A DNA stretch of 64,000 nt from Isochrysis galbana (taxonomy: Eukaryota > Haptophyta > Isochrysidales > Isochrysidaceae): the NCBI GenBank assembly GCA_018136815.1, contig CM030938.1, positions 360,247 to 424,246 of the forward strand, in the 5' to 3' direction. This document shows positions 52,745 to 63,699 of this stretch, piece by piece; within the stretch, counting starts at the first letter, position 1; every line of letters starts with the position of its first letter. Under the pieces are notes generated by a model. That model had not been told where the DNA came from, made no database searches, and worked only from the letters and a program-made list of their open reading frames with translations. The translations under genes were made by a program, and so were the position numbers.

Positions 52745-53830
52745 TCACCCGGCAACGGCGGCGGCACAGTCAGGATGGAGATGCGCCGCCAGGCGGATGG
52801 GGTCGCCAGATGCCAACTTGGCGTCAAAGCCGGCACGCGCCCACCCATCGGCCATTGTGCCGGGCCGCAACGCACAGACGACGTCATCGCCGCACCAGCG
52901 GGTGGCGTAACCACGTCGGCGAGCGCCGCTCGTCGACGGATTGCCTGCCATGTGATCAAGAAGTGAGGCTGAGTCGCAGGCTCACCGAGAGGGATCTGGG
53001 CGGGCAGCAGGCACACCTGGCGCGCCATGCAGCATGGCGGAAAAAAAGATGAGTGCGTCCCCTGGTTGCATGTCCCAATTAAGCAGCTCCACCTTGCCCG
53101 CGAGGGCATCGGCCTCGACGTCGGGCAGTGTGTCGAACTCGTCGTCGCTTGCGCCTTCGTACGTGTTGGCGGCCGAGTGTGCGTCGCCCGAGAAATTGGT
53201 GATCCGGTGGCGCAGCGGTACCTTGTGTGAACCCTTCACATAGGAGAGGCCGCGCGAGGCAGGGACCTGCGGGAGGAGGCTGTGCTTGCGATTGGAGAGA
53301 GCGCTTGGAAGCGGGCGTCCGGAGTGTGGCACGACGTACTCAAGCCTCCTCTCCGACGGTAGACACACTGTTCGGGCGGAGGCGTGCGAGCAGCAGCACA
53401 CACCTCGTCGAGCGCGACCCAGACGGAGCAGATCTGCTTGCCCTCCACATGCCAGTAGGAGGTGTCGTTGTGCCAGGGCGTGGGCGCCGTTGTGCCCGGC
53501 TCCTTGACAAAGAGCTGGTCGTAGAAGATGTGGGCCGACGTAGAGCCCATCGCCTTGGCGGCGAGCGTGCCGACTCCTGAGCGGAGCACATACTCCTCAA
53601 ACTCAGGGTGGCGCGTCCAGAGGAACTGGTCGTCGTGGAAGCGTCCAGGGGTTCCTTGCGCAGTAGCGTGCTCGTCACAGAGCGGGCCGGGATCGCTCAG
53701 GTTGCGCTCTGCGGCCGCGCGAAGCGTCTCGACCCACGCGGGCGGGAGGAGCCCGCGCAGCACGGTGGCACCGTCCTCAGCGAGCGAAGCGAGGAGGGGT
53801 GCGGTGAGCGCTGCTTGAGCGTCGATACGA
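52745..53830 (-). CDS. Phytanoyl-CoA dioxygenase (PhyH) family protein, three exons, 5' end unresolved
   Basis: Fe(II)/2-oxoglutarate-dependent oxygenase; the substrate is unknown. Exon 1 (about 53830-53404) has ALTAPLLASLAEDGATVLRG, FHDDQFLWTRHPEFEEYV and TPWHNDTSYWHVEG, with the metal-binding H-x-D, and ends SVWVALDE. Intron 53267-53403 (GTGTGC...CCCGCAG) is phase 0. Exon 2, 53266-53017, reads VPASRGLSYVKGSHK... and ends IFFSAMLHGAP, with the distal His. Intron 52945-53016 (GTGTGC...GGCAG) is phase 1. Exon 3, 52944-52745, starts GNPSTSGARRRGYATRW, with the cosubstrate Arg region, and ends at a stop. All catalytic motifs are present. No Met is found before the domain except far inside a CT-rich Pro/Ser/Leu tract, so a first exon is probably missing. 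Confidence 0.85.
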
Positions 53831-53839
53831 GGCAGTGAT

Positions 53840-54235
53840 GCGAGGGAGGGAGAGGGAGAAGGGGAGGGGGGGGGGAGGGGGGGGGGAGGGGAGGGGCGAG
53901 GTGGAGAGGGAGCGGAGGGGAGAGGATGTGCGGGAGAGGGCTCGGCGGAGGGAGCGCATGGTGAGGGAGGGGGGGGGGGGAGGGGACGCGGGGGCAGCGA
54001 GAGAGGGGGAAGAGTGTGGGGGCGCGGGAGGGGAAGAAGAAGAAGGGGGAGAGAGAGAAGGGAGAGGGGGGGGGGAGAGAGAGAGAGAGAGGGAGAGGGA
54101 GGGAGAGAGAAGAGAGAGAGAGAGACGCGCCCGCTGCTGAGAGAGAGGGCAGTATGAGAGAGAAGACGGGGGGGGGGGGCGGAGGGGGAGGGGAGAGAGA
54201 GAGGGGGGGGGGGGGGGGGGGGACAACCAACCGCC
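53840..54235. repeat. Purine-rich (plus strand) low-complexity tract upstream of PhyH
   Basis: GGGAGAGGGA-type sequence with poly-G runs, CT/CCCT-rich on the PhyH coding strand. A further GA block lies at 54484-54530 and a CT block at 54600-54630. Confidence 0.85.
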
Positions 54236-55165
54236 TCCTCACAAGAGAGAAAAGGAGGGGCCCTTTTGTCTTTTCTAGGGGAGGGAGGGGGGGGGGGACA
54301 ACGGGGCGCCCCGAATAATATCTCTCTCTCACGAGGTGCTGCGTGTCGCGGTCGCTCTGAAGATGAGCTGCGTCTAAGTGGATTCAAACGTCCATTCCTG
54401 TTAGAGCTCAGAGCACCAGACTGCCGCAAAGCACGTTCAGGGGCGCCTCTCTCCGCCTCCTCTCCCTAGGGGATATATATCTCTTGAGAGAGAGAGAGGG
54501 AGGGAGGGAGAGAGAGAGAGAGAGCAGGAGGGGAGCGAGGTCCTGTCACCCACGAGAGGACACAGAGAGAGAGAAGAAGCAGCGCCTCCCATCCATCCTC
54601 TCTTCTTCTCTACTCTCTCTCTCTCTCTTCGAGAAAGGCACCCAGAGGCGGGGGGGCGGCGGGGGGGGGGGGGGGGAGCAAGCACCTACTCTGCCCCCTC
54701 TCTCTCTCTCCTCTCCTCAACGATCGTTTGACTGAGACTCTCTCTCTTCTTGATTCATGGACTGGCTCCCTCTCTCTCCTCAACGATCGTCTACTACTCT
54801 CCGCCCTTTTGACTGAGACTCTCTCTCTCTCTTCTTGATTCTTGGACTCTCTCTCCCTCTCTCTCTTCTTGATTCTTGGACTGAACCATGTGGGGAGTAG
54901 TATATTTGGATCTCACCCCAATCAACCGTTGTGGTTCACCAAAGGCTGGACAGTCGCAGTAACATAAAGAAGACGCGCGGCACTCTCACATCACCAGTGC
55001 ACCGCCTCGCCTTCTGCGACGTCTTCCTTTCTCCTCCGAACGACGGCCTCCTCGTGTCCTGAATCCACATTTATTTGTAGAATTGTAGCCCCGGTCACTC
55101 ACTAGTCACTAGAGGCTAGAGCTTCGCAGCCGACAGCGCTTCGCAGCGCGCACGCGCCGGCGCCG
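54236..55165. other. Intergenic region with CT repeats
   Basis: 54750-54890 repeats a ~70-bp unit (CTCTCTCTTCTTGATTC..TGGACT, CTCAACGATCGT..TTGACTGAGACT) two to three times. The rest is unremarkable. It may contain the missing first exon of the PhyH gene. Confidence 0.45.
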
Positions 55166-55580
55166 ATGGCTCCGGCGGCCGCCAGGGTGCCTTGGGCGCC
55201 GCCCAGAGGGGCCAAGGGAGCCTACACCAAGGCTGCCCACGAAGCCCTAACGGAGGAACGGCTCGCGACGTTCGAAGACGTCCGCAAGGCCGTGGAGCAC
55301 TGCCGCGCGAGGCTCGACGGGCGAGAGCGCGCGCCGAGCGATACGCGATACGCTCCGGCAAGTTCCCTCTAGCCACTGAGGGTAAGGTGCGTCAGGCGCT
55401 TTCCCGCGACCCCTCCAGCCCTTCCAGCGAGAAGGCTGCGCGGGATCACCGCCATATCCGCAAGTGCTCACCAACTCCGAGCGCATTTATGCAGTTGGGC
55501 CGTTGGCTCATCCAACGCGCGGACGCGCACGAGCGCACGAGCCATGTAACCGACACTATAGCTCGGAGAAGATCAGGCAG
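55166..55580 (+). pseudogene. CENP-B/pogo-type HTH transposase fragment, second copy
   Basis: MAPAAARVPWAPPRG...FEDVRKAVEHCRARLDG aligns with MAPRKPATKPVPAPG...VEDVRKAAEYCRAND at 28580. The frame then breaks (stop at 55370), and matching pieces appear in other frames (SGKFPLATEGKVRQALSRD, VLTNSER, QLGRWLIQ). It is joined at 55595 to the TGTCGCATTCGCG leader. Confidence 0.5.
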
Positions 55581-55594
55581 TTGTTGCGCGCCCG

Positions 55595-55685
55595 TGTCGC
55601 ATTCGCGAATCGACGCTCGTTCAGCTTCTCTTTCGTTCGGCATTTATCTCCTTATAATTATTATAAATCTCTCAACTTAGTTTAT
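55595..55685 (+). repeat. Truncated copy of the TGTCGCATTCGCG leader
   Basis: The first ~65 bp match 12794-12860 and 61580-61640. It then diverges into CAACTTAGTTTATACTTGG, the inverse of the 42615-42635 palindrome. Confidence 0.7.
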
Positions 55686-55689
55686 ACTT

Positions 55690-56273
55690 GGTCGCCATGG
55701 AGCGCGCCGGCGCTCCCCTCCTCTCCTCCGGGTCTCTTGCAGGCGGCGGGAGGCTTAGACATACGTAACATCACTTAAAACGACCGGAGATCCAGTGGCC
55801 AGTGGGAAAGCTCCGGAGGACATAGATGGGGTAACAGCTTATCAGCTCTCAAGGTTATGGAGCTATCACTTATATCAGCACTAATATCAGCTCTCATGAG
55901 AGTTGTCCCAACCAACAACAAAACTCGTTAGCGTAGATTAGTACTACTAGTTGGATGAACCTAACGCATCTTAGTTAGGGATTGAGGATAGACGATAGAG
56001 CGTAGCAGCCAAGCAGCCGACCGACGGAGGCTACTACGTATGTATATGTATGCTGAAGTATCGATGTTGATGGAGGGGGGGGAGGCGACGATTCTAATAG
56101 TAGTCGTAAAAGGAGTCATAGTAGTAGATCAGTCCCTTTAAGATTAGTCCAGCAACCGACAACTAATATCAGTGATTTGGCAGTTTGAAGCTATTACTCT
56201 TACTGAGAGCTCATAACAGTACTCTTACCCCATCTAAGCCGGAGGATAGCATGGTAGGAATTTAGCTACAACG
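55690..56273. other. Intergenic, AT-richer region
   Basis: No gene. TATCAGC / AGTTGT / TCTCATGAGA words recur around 55830-55930 and 56150-56230. No consistent unit. Confidence 0.35.
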
Positions 56274-56281
56274 GTAACGGT

Positions 56282-59016
56282 TAGGGGTAGGCAGTAGGCA
56301 GAAATATCAACATATCGTAAAACATATTTTGGGGGCCCGCTCGCGAAAAACATATTTCGACATATCTCCTCCGAGATCTACATATTTGGCGACATATTTG
56401 GGAGGTTGTGCAGGCCGCCACATGGAAAAGTGAGAGTTCCACACATAGTTACTATATTTGTGGGGCGGCCGCGTTCCCGCGCGCGCGTAACTGTATTTTT
56501 GGCGGTTAATGCCGTTGTGCGCCTTCAACTTGGACACCCACTACATGTATGAGTTGTCGACGAGCAACTTCTCTAGGAGGTCGTGCACCTCGTAGTAGCG
56601 TGTGATCATCATGATCTTGGATGCAAACCGGGTCTCCGCGAACTTGACCAGCTCTGTGGCCCGATTTCGACGATCCATCCAGATGGGGGGCCCCGCCAGA
56701 CACCAAATACACAGGGACCACCCACACAGTCACACCAATCGCGTGGGCCGAGCGCCGAAATCTCGTGGATATCAGCCATCCGTGGAGCCCATTCGACGTT
56801 TGACGTCTCCGAGCGAGGCCGGAGAGCCCAACTTCAAACTGATGGCGGGCGCGCTGCCTGCCCGATTTCGACGATCCATCCAGATGGGGGGCCCCGCCAG
56901 ACACCAAATGCACAGGGACCACCCACACAGTCACACCAATCGCGTGGGCCGCGCGCCGAAATCTCGTGGATATCAGCCATCCGCCGAGCCCATTCGACGT
57001 TTGACGTCTCCGAGCGAGGCCGGAGAGCCCAACTTCAAACTGATGCCGGGCGCGCTGCGTGCCCGATTTCGACGATCCATCCGGATGGGGGGCCTCGCCA
57101 GACACCAAATGCACAGGGACAGCCCGACACGACGCTGCATCGGGCGGGAATCAAATGCCGAATGTAGCTTAGATATCAAGGAACCGATCCCCCCGCGGGC
57201 GCGACGGCCCATTCTTTACGGGTAGAGCGTGAGCGCGCGTGACGGAGGGGGCGAGAGGGGGGGCGGATCGCATCATTTCTTGGCGAAGATTTTCGTAGCG
57301 TCAGGTAGCCCCCCCCCGGAGCTTTTTTATTGGGCACCGCGCCACGGTCAAATAATGCAGCCCAACCCTTACTAATAGTTAAAAAGCCCCTGTTTGACCG
57401 CCCTACCTCTGGGCGCGCGCACAGACAAATGACAACAGGCCCAAACAAGCTCACAGGCGCGCGGCGCGCGGATGACAACAAGCCAAAACAAGCTCAGGGC
57501 GGCGGCGTTCAGTCGTAATTCACTGCAGCTATAAGAGCATGCTCGAGCGTCTCGTCGCTTTGAGAGGCCTTCAGGTCATTGTGCAAGTGGGGGGGCTCTA
57601 CTCATACCCCCCCCCCCGTATGTAAAATTTAAATTTTTAACAAATTTTTATGGGTCGCGGCGCGGCAAAGGAACGGGACTAGCGCGCACACAAGACAGGA
57701 CTCCCTGCCGCGGCGAGCGCAAGCACCCTTCCCCCTTATGCCACCCAGCACTTCACTAGCTTACTACCTGCGCTAGCCGGAGCACCCCTCCCTCCACACT
57801 CAAGCAGCCCCCCACGCCAGGATCCTGTTTTGGTCTCGCAGGCAAGGGGGCCTAATGGGAGGGTGAGGAGCAACTCCTCAAAGAGGAGCTTTGGGGAAGG
57901 AGATGTTTGAGTGGGGGCGCTATACCCTTGCGCTAGGCATGGGCAGCGACGCCGCCTCAAAACATGTCCTCCCTCTGGTCTTGAGTCGAAATTTTTGGTG
58001 TTTGAATCCGAGGGCGAGGGGGTTTGTGCTTCTTGGGTTGGTTGTAGTGGGATGAGGGAGTGGGAGATGGAGTGAAGTGTTGAAAGAGGGCCCAAGGCAG
58101 GGCACTGAGTTGTAGGTACTTGTGGCCCACAAGCGTGGGGTGAAAACGAAAAGTGTATCAACATGTGTCTTGAATTGAAATTTTTGGTGCTTTGAACAGA
58201 GGACGGGGGGGTTCGTGCCGTTTGGGTTGGTTGAAGTGTGAAGGGGGAGTGGGAGAGGGAGTCTTGTGTTGAGAGAGGGCCCAAGGCAGGGCACTGAGTG
58301 ATTGGTACTAGTGGCCCACAAGAGTGGGGTGAAGACGAGAAGTGAGTCAACAAGTTGGAAAACAGAGGCATGGGGTGCTCTCCGTATGGGGTTGATGGTT
58401 GTGAAGTGCCCTCCCATGTTGGGTGCACTGATGGTAGAGGTTTCCACCATGGGGAGGGCAGCTGAGCTGCCCTCCCACATGAGGTGCTCTTGGGGTGGGA
58501 GGGTTTCCCACTGTTGGAGGGGTCTCCAAGACCCCCTGCATGATGCGCAGAGCCATGGTGGCAACCTGTTCGGTGCCAGTGCTCGCCACCCCGCGCGCTT
58601 GCGCGGGTGTGGTTTGGATGGGTTGGATGGGCTCTGAGAGGGCTTTCTGACGAGCCGCCTCGGGCGGCGTGGGGCGTCCCAGGTGGGGCGCGGTGGCGAG
58701 GGTCGCCTGGGGCTCGGGAGCGGTCGCAGCACGCTCCATAGTTCAAACTATAACAATAGTTTTTTATCCCCCCCCCCCGTATGTACAAATATACTTATTT
58801 GCTCGGACCTATAGATATCTAGATATCTTGGATATCTAGATATCTAGGCCGGAAAATCAACTATCTATATCTAACTAGATAGCGCCGGGCACTATCTATA
58901 TCTAACTAGATAGCAATTTGGCACTATCTACTTCTATCTAGATAGCGCTCTTGGGGGGTAATTCCACGCCCTATAATATTTAGGCAACTTTTTCTACATA
59001 TTTCTGCCTACCCCTA
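56282..59016. mobile_element. Second hAT-type element with TIR and perfect 8-bp TSD (2735 bp), composite interior
   Basis: Left end TAGGGGTAGGCAG (56282) and right end CTGCCTACCCCTA (to 59016) are inverted. The flanks 56274-56281 and 59017-59024 are both GTAACGGT. The left end has a 7-bp tandem duplication (TAGGCAG twice). ACATATTT motifs lie near both ends, and three ~32-bp CTATCTATATCTA-ACTAGATAG repeats lie at 58851-58950. No transposase. The interior contains the 201-bp repeats (56660-57120), an inverted copy of the 13.9-kb family (57120-57410) and a ~190-bp tandem duplication (57985-58290). Confidence 0.9.
56660..57120. repeat. 201-bp tandem repeat, 2.3 copies
   Basis: CCCGATTTCGACGATCCATC starts at 56660, 56861 and 57062, exactly 201 bp apart each time, with few differences. 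Since 201 is 67 codons, frames stay open on both strands throughout. Same family as 7190-7640. Confidence 0.95.
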
Positions 59017-59239
59017 GTAACGGTAAAAACAATAAGCTTAGTCAAAGTGACGCGGAATCCATAGTCTCCCACCCCCTTCGCTCCAACTCCTGGCTGAAGC
59101 AGCGCGCACGGCCACCCCGAAGCCAATATCTCCGCTAAAGACGAGAGGGCTAGAAGGGGGTTGAAGCAGGTGGTTTTAAGGTTGGATAGTAGGGAGGTAC
59201 ACGAGCACGCTGCCTTAAAAAGCCGCACACGTAGCGGGG

Positions 59240-59800
59240 ATTTTATTTAAAGATTTTTTTCCATGACCCTATCTTTTTAATATTAGTTCGCGCTTCATCA
59301 CTCAAAGGATAACTATGACAATAGCTTTAACCCCCAATCTCACAACAAACGTAAACAAAAGACACAAGTTGCACTCAAGCTCAATCTATCTGCGCGCCGC
59401 GCGGCAGCGCGGCAGCGGCCATCGGCACATCAAAGCATAAAGCATGCGTAGCTCTGCTCGCACAAGCGCGGTCGGCCGTGCCGCTGTCGCGTCTTTCTTG
59501 TTACGACAACTGTTTTCAGCCCATCGGCACGTCAAAGCATAATTACGCAGCATAAAGCATGCATAGCTCTGCTACGGCGCAAGCGCGGTCGGCCGTGCCG
59601 TTGTCGCGTCTTCTTGTTACGACAACTGTTTTCAGTCACTCGCACCTTGCGAGTTGCAAGTTGGGAGGAGAATAGGGGGCGATATATCGGCAGGTGTCCT
59701 TTCAATACTCAACACCCAATTGTCCTAGAAACCGACTCAAAACCAAATACCTGCTTTTTGCCTCGTCCGTGCCTAACAATCAGTCCTGGCGCATCGCCGC
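59240..59800. other. Intergenic region with a ~100-117-bp tandem duplication
   Basis: 59418-59519 (CCATCGGCACATCAAAGC ... ACGACAACTGTTTTCAG) is repeated at 59520-59636 with a 15-bp insertion and some changes. No gene is seen around it. Confidence 0.75.
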
Positions 59801-59817
59801 TAATACGATGGCCTTGA

Positions 59818-60390
59818 TCACTTGCTCTTATCTAGCATGGAGCGGATAGGAAACGGGTTGGGCCATTTCGCATCTGGTTTCCAGATGTAGAAGATCTGCG
59901 AGTGGTGAGGAATTGAGAGTGAGCCTTCCAGTCGAGGGAAGCGGCGTGCCGATTTCATTAGCAGATGTGTGCCACTTCTCCGCATAGCAGAAAGGAATCT
60001 CACCAAGGGCACGCCGACAAGGGCGAGCAGGCCCTGCACATGCGCCGGCTTCATCTTTGTTGAATCAGTCCTTTGCGACAGACGTAGAGGGCAAGTCTAG
60101 GAGCAACAAAGATGTACAGCGGCTGCTCGCCGGCGGCAGCGGGCGAAAGCGGTGTAAGTTTTACTTGATGCGCGGAGAGGCCAAAGGCGCTGAGCGCAAG
60201 GCGTCGGGGGAGCAGCGGGGGAGCAGCGCGCCTTGTTGGCAAGCCTTGGAGCGACGGGTGGCTGCGCGCGCGGCTGTGGCGCGTTCGTGGGAAGTCCATG
60301 GCGGAAACACACGACTTGAATCGAAAAAAAGAAGGACGATGTAGGATGTAGAGATTGGAGTTTTCTTGATGTCCTATTTAGCTCGGTCAC
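59818..60390 (-). CDS. Possible two-part ORF of unknown function
   Basis: Minus frame 60054-59818 (MKPAHVQGLLALVGVPLVRF ... SQIFYIWKPDAKW) and an overlapping Arg/Ala/Pro-rich frame upstream (60390-60097). No domain. The first has balanced composition and may be an exon. Confidence 0.2.
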
Positions 60391-61570
60391 TCACAATGGA
60401 CAATGAGGGTGCGGAGGGCAACAGGTAAATTGGGTAAATGAAGGGCTAAATAAGCTCCCTATGGATTCCGTTAGGATGGATCAGCAAAACAATTGGAATT
60501 CAATTGGGGGTTTCTCCGGGCGAAATTTAAAAAAAAAAATAAAAAAATGCCGAATTTTTAGGCCTTTGACCTTCGAAGGCGTAGGGCGGTCAAGGGGGGG
60601 GGGGGGGGGGTCATCGGGCGGTCAAACAGGGCTTTTAACTTCTAAGGGTGAAAATTCACCACGTCAAGATTGAGGTTTTATCACGAGATCTTAGGGTATG
60701 CTACTGATAATGGGTATATTAGGCAGAATCTAATGTCTAATGTCCCTACATGAACATGAGAGAAAAACACAGTCAAACTTAGAAATAAAACAGCAAAAAC
60801 AGTATGTTTTTTGCCGTCGAAAAAAAACAGAGAAAACCAATGTAGGAAAAAATGTGCGAGGTAGGGGGTAGGGGGGCCGGCCGCCCGATGAAATAAAACT
60901 TAAAACAGCGAAAAACATATGCTTTGGTTTTGGGCCTCCGAAAAAAAGCATTGTTCCTGTGTTTCGTCACATGTTGGCTAATGTCTCTAATGAGAAATCT
61001 GAGAAATATGAAATATGAAATATGCAAAATTTCGACGCCATTTCAAATGGAAATCATTTGAAATAATGCCATTGCAACACACCGACGCAAATACGCAAAT
61101 GCGCATGCAAAGTGCCAGCAAGGAGGGACCAAACAAAGAAAGAGAAAGCAAGGCCCAAGGTGCGAGGGAGCGAAACAGGGGCGAGACCGGCCACAAAGGA
61201 GCGCGACGGCAAGGAGCGAAGGGCAAATTACGAATGAAGAGTCCTACATGTTACGAGTAAAACTCCGCGGTGAACAAGAACGAGATTGAGCACGAAGACA
61301 CACGAAGTGGCAGAAGGTCTTAAGTCGATCGCGGATGCGACAGCGGGGGGGCGCGGGGGGGAGGGGGGCGCGGGGGGGCGAGGAGCGAGCGAGAGAGCAT
61401 GCCAGGCGCTGAGGCTCGTTCTAGTGTCGGAGCATTCCTCGAGGTGCAGTCGCGCCGCTGCCGCTCGCTCCGCTGCCCCACGCTTGTGCGCTTGTGCTGG
61501 AGCAACCGGGCCGGCTCTTACGAGCAGCGCAAGATGCGGAGTGTTGTCATCGTCGTCGGAGCTGCAAAGG
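60391..61570. other. AT-rich and repeat-containing intergenic region
   Basis: Contains GGGCGGTCAA + poly-G (60590-60611) and a full GGGCGGTCAAACAGGG terminus (60616-60631). 60780-60960 has A-rich words repeated twice (AAAACAG..AAAACATATG..CCGAAAAAAA). No gene supported. Confidence 0.45.
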
Positions 61571-61950
61571 GAGGGGGGCTGTCGCATTCGCGAATCGACA
61601 CTCGTTAGGCTTCTCTTCGTCGTTCGGCATTTATCGTTATAATTCTCTGCTTTCTCTCGTTCTCGGTCAAAAGCTTCGCTTGGATGCATGGGATCGTGGG
61701 TTGTGGAGCGCCCTCTCTCTTTCTCTCGAAAGAGAAGGGAAGTTTCCCTACCTTTCTTCCTCCCAGGCGCCTCGCAAATAGGTTTAATTTGCTATATAAT
61801 CTCCCCTGCGTTTCTTTATCTGCTGCAGGGGGCAATTAGGTTTAATTTGCGACCTCTTCGTATCTCTCCCTGAGGCACATCGCACTCCTTTCGTCTTATT
61901 CGGTAGGTCTCTTGGAATCCTGCGCGGCAGGATTGCCCCTCGTTTCCGTT

Positions 61951-62364
61951 ATGGTGCGATTCCCCTTCCAGACGGGTCTCACTGCCGTGAAGCCGGGGGA
62001 TGACAAGCACATCCTCGACGTGCTGCCCATCGTCTGGCCCGAGTCGCTTCGATGGCTCCGAGAGGCGGCCACCGATCCGTCCGCGGTGATTGAGGGAACG
62101 ATGCGCCTCGACACTTTCCTCGAGGCCAAGGGCCAGCGCGTGCTCCCGCGCTCGGCGCCGTCAATGAAGACTCGAGGCGGTCGGGCGGCCATAGACATGC
62201 AGAGAATCCGGTCGTCGCTCGCCGCCGATCCGGAGTCTCGACGGTTGGTTTGCGAGATGCTTACGGCCGCCTTCACCGCGATGATCCCTGCGTTGGAGAA
62301 CCACGCCGCTGAGTTCGTGTTTGGCGGCAAGTTCTCGGCCGAAAAGGTGCGTCTTGAGGCGTGA
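61951..62364 (+). CDS. ORF of unknown function starting inside the repeat arm (137 aa)
   Basis: The ATG at 61951 lies in the last 26 bp of the left arm and runs into unique sequence: MVRFPFQTGLTAVKPGDDKH, VLPIVWPESLRWLREAATDP, RRLVCEMLTAAFTAMIPALE, ending FSAEKVRLEA. Composition is like a globular, helical protein (gag-like ORF1 would be one option). I see no zinc knuckle or catalytic motif. The right arm offers the same ATG, but its frame continues differently. Confidence 0.4.
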   Translation: MVRFPFQTGLTAVKPGDDKHILDVLPIVWPESLRWLREAATDPSAVIEGTMRLDTFLEAKGQRVLPRSAPSMKTRGGRAAIDMQRIRSSLAADPESRRLVCEMLTAAFTAMIPALENHAAEFVFGGKFSAEKVRLEA

Positions 62365-62925
62365 CGACGTCATCACCGGGGGCCGTAAGCGGCCGATTTC
62401 GACGCAGTGCGCGGGGGCGGCGGGCGCGATTGGCGTGGCTGTGAGGGCGGCATACCGCACTTTGGTGCTGGTAGCGGCATCCATATGGTGAGCGGTGACT
62501 CGAACGGCCTCGTGGCGCCCCCGGTCGCGGGTCGAAGTTGGGTTCTCGAGCCCTTGGTGTTTTTAGCGGTTAGCGTCTTTAGTTTTTGCGATACTTACGT
62601 ACACGTTCAAGTCCATAAAAACATAGTGAAAAGTGAAAATATATTGCTGTGTGTACAGAACCAGGATCTTTGGTCCGGGTCAGCTGCCGATGCCCATGGT
62701 TTCGTGTTTCGCTGCGAGAGGCGCGCATGAAGGCCATCGGTAAAATAATACCGGAGGGGGGCCTGACATATATTTCCGCACGGCCGTCAGAGGCCTGAAA
62801 TCGGGTATTTTTCGAAAATTTTGCCGGAAGACCCCCGGTTTTTTTTGCTGATCTCCCATACCGGAACCTATAGGGAGCTTATTTCGGCTAAAAAGTTCCG
62901 TCCTACATTATAGGACCGCGTCCTA
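62365..62925. other. Interior of the inverted-arm structure without a recognised gene
   Basis: GC-rich to 62530, then AT-richer. 62860-62945 (TTCCGTCCTACATTATAGG, TCCTACGATTTCGG) resembles 12330-12370. Nothing else seen. Confidence 0.4.
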
Positions 62926-62929
62926 CGAT

Positions 62930-63301
62930 TTCGGTGTATTTGTAGGACCCTGAGCTTGAAAGCCACACAACTTTCGAGGCAGGCGGGCTTGAGCGAGGGC
63001 GAGGACGGCGGCGAAAGCGACATTGAGCGAGCGGCGAGAGGCGAGGGTGAGTGAGAGGAGGGCTGTGGTGGCAGGGGCTGGCGAGGCGAGGCGAGGTTGT
63101 AGGGTATGAGTGTTACGAGAGCGAGAACGACGAGAGCGAGAGCGACGAATGACGACTGACGACAGGACGACGGACAGAGACACCCAGGAAAACACCCCGA
63201 CTCTCGCCCCACGACTTTCTCACATAACTCGACTGAAATCAAACCCAAACACTCCGGCCAGACAACGACGGACGACGATCAGAAGGCGATCTGTCGGCGA
63301 T
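62930..63301 (-). repeat. Minus-strand copy of the leader/ORF start seen at 13560-13800
   Basis: The minus strand reads TCGTCAGTCGTCATTCGTCG, CTCTCGCTCTCG and GCTCGCTCAATGTCGCTTTC, with the peptide MSLSPPSSPSLKPAC, then diverges into ESCVAFKLRV. Confidence 0.7.
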
Positions 63302-63699
63302 CCCGTCTGGAAGGGGAATCGCACCATAACGGAAACGAGGGGCAATCCTGCCGCGCAGGATTCCAAGAGACCTACCGAATAAGACGAAAGGAGTGCGATG
63401 TGCCTAAGGGGGAGATGCGAAGAGGTCGCAAATTAAACCTGATTGCCCCCAGAAGCAGATAAAGAACCGCAGGGGAGATAGCAAATTAAACCTATCTGCG
63501 AGGCGCCTGGGAGGAAGAAAGGTAGGGAAACTTCCCTTCTCTTTCGAGAGAAAGAGAGAGGGCGCTCCACAACCCACGATCCCATGCATCCAAGCGAAGC
63601 TTTTGACCGAGAACGAGAACGAGAGAATTATAACGATAAATACCGAACGACGAAGAGAAGAGCGAAGCCTAACGAGTGTCGATTCGCGAATGCGACACA

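Larger units (their letters stand above)
61580..63697. mobile_element. Structure with ~397-bp near-identical inverted arms (TGTCGCATTCGCG family)
   Basis: Arm 61580-61976 and the reverse complement of 63302-63697 agree from TGTCGCATTCGCGAATCGAC through CCTTCCAGACGGG with few differences. The left interior is an ORF (61951-62364). The right interior (63300-62930, read on the minus strand) resembles the 12794-13912 copy instead. So this is either a foldback-type element or two copies of one family inserted tail to tail. No target-site duplication is visible at the outer edges. Confidence 0.7.

Noticed and set aside
53840-54429. N-terminal extension of the PhyH protein
   Set aside because: Pro/Ser/Leu low complexity from a pyrimidine tract. 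The real 5' exon is unresolved.
54355-54450. Possible tRNA on the minus strand (TTTGAATCCA box-B-like word)
   Set aside because: The T-stem does not pair (CGGACG type mismatch), no acceptor stem forms, and no A box is at the right distance.
61951-61976. tRNA primer-binding site (TGGTGCGATTCCCC) right after an LTR
   Set aside because: The preceding sequence does not end in CA and the match to a tRNA 3' end is not convincing. The arms are inverted, not direct.
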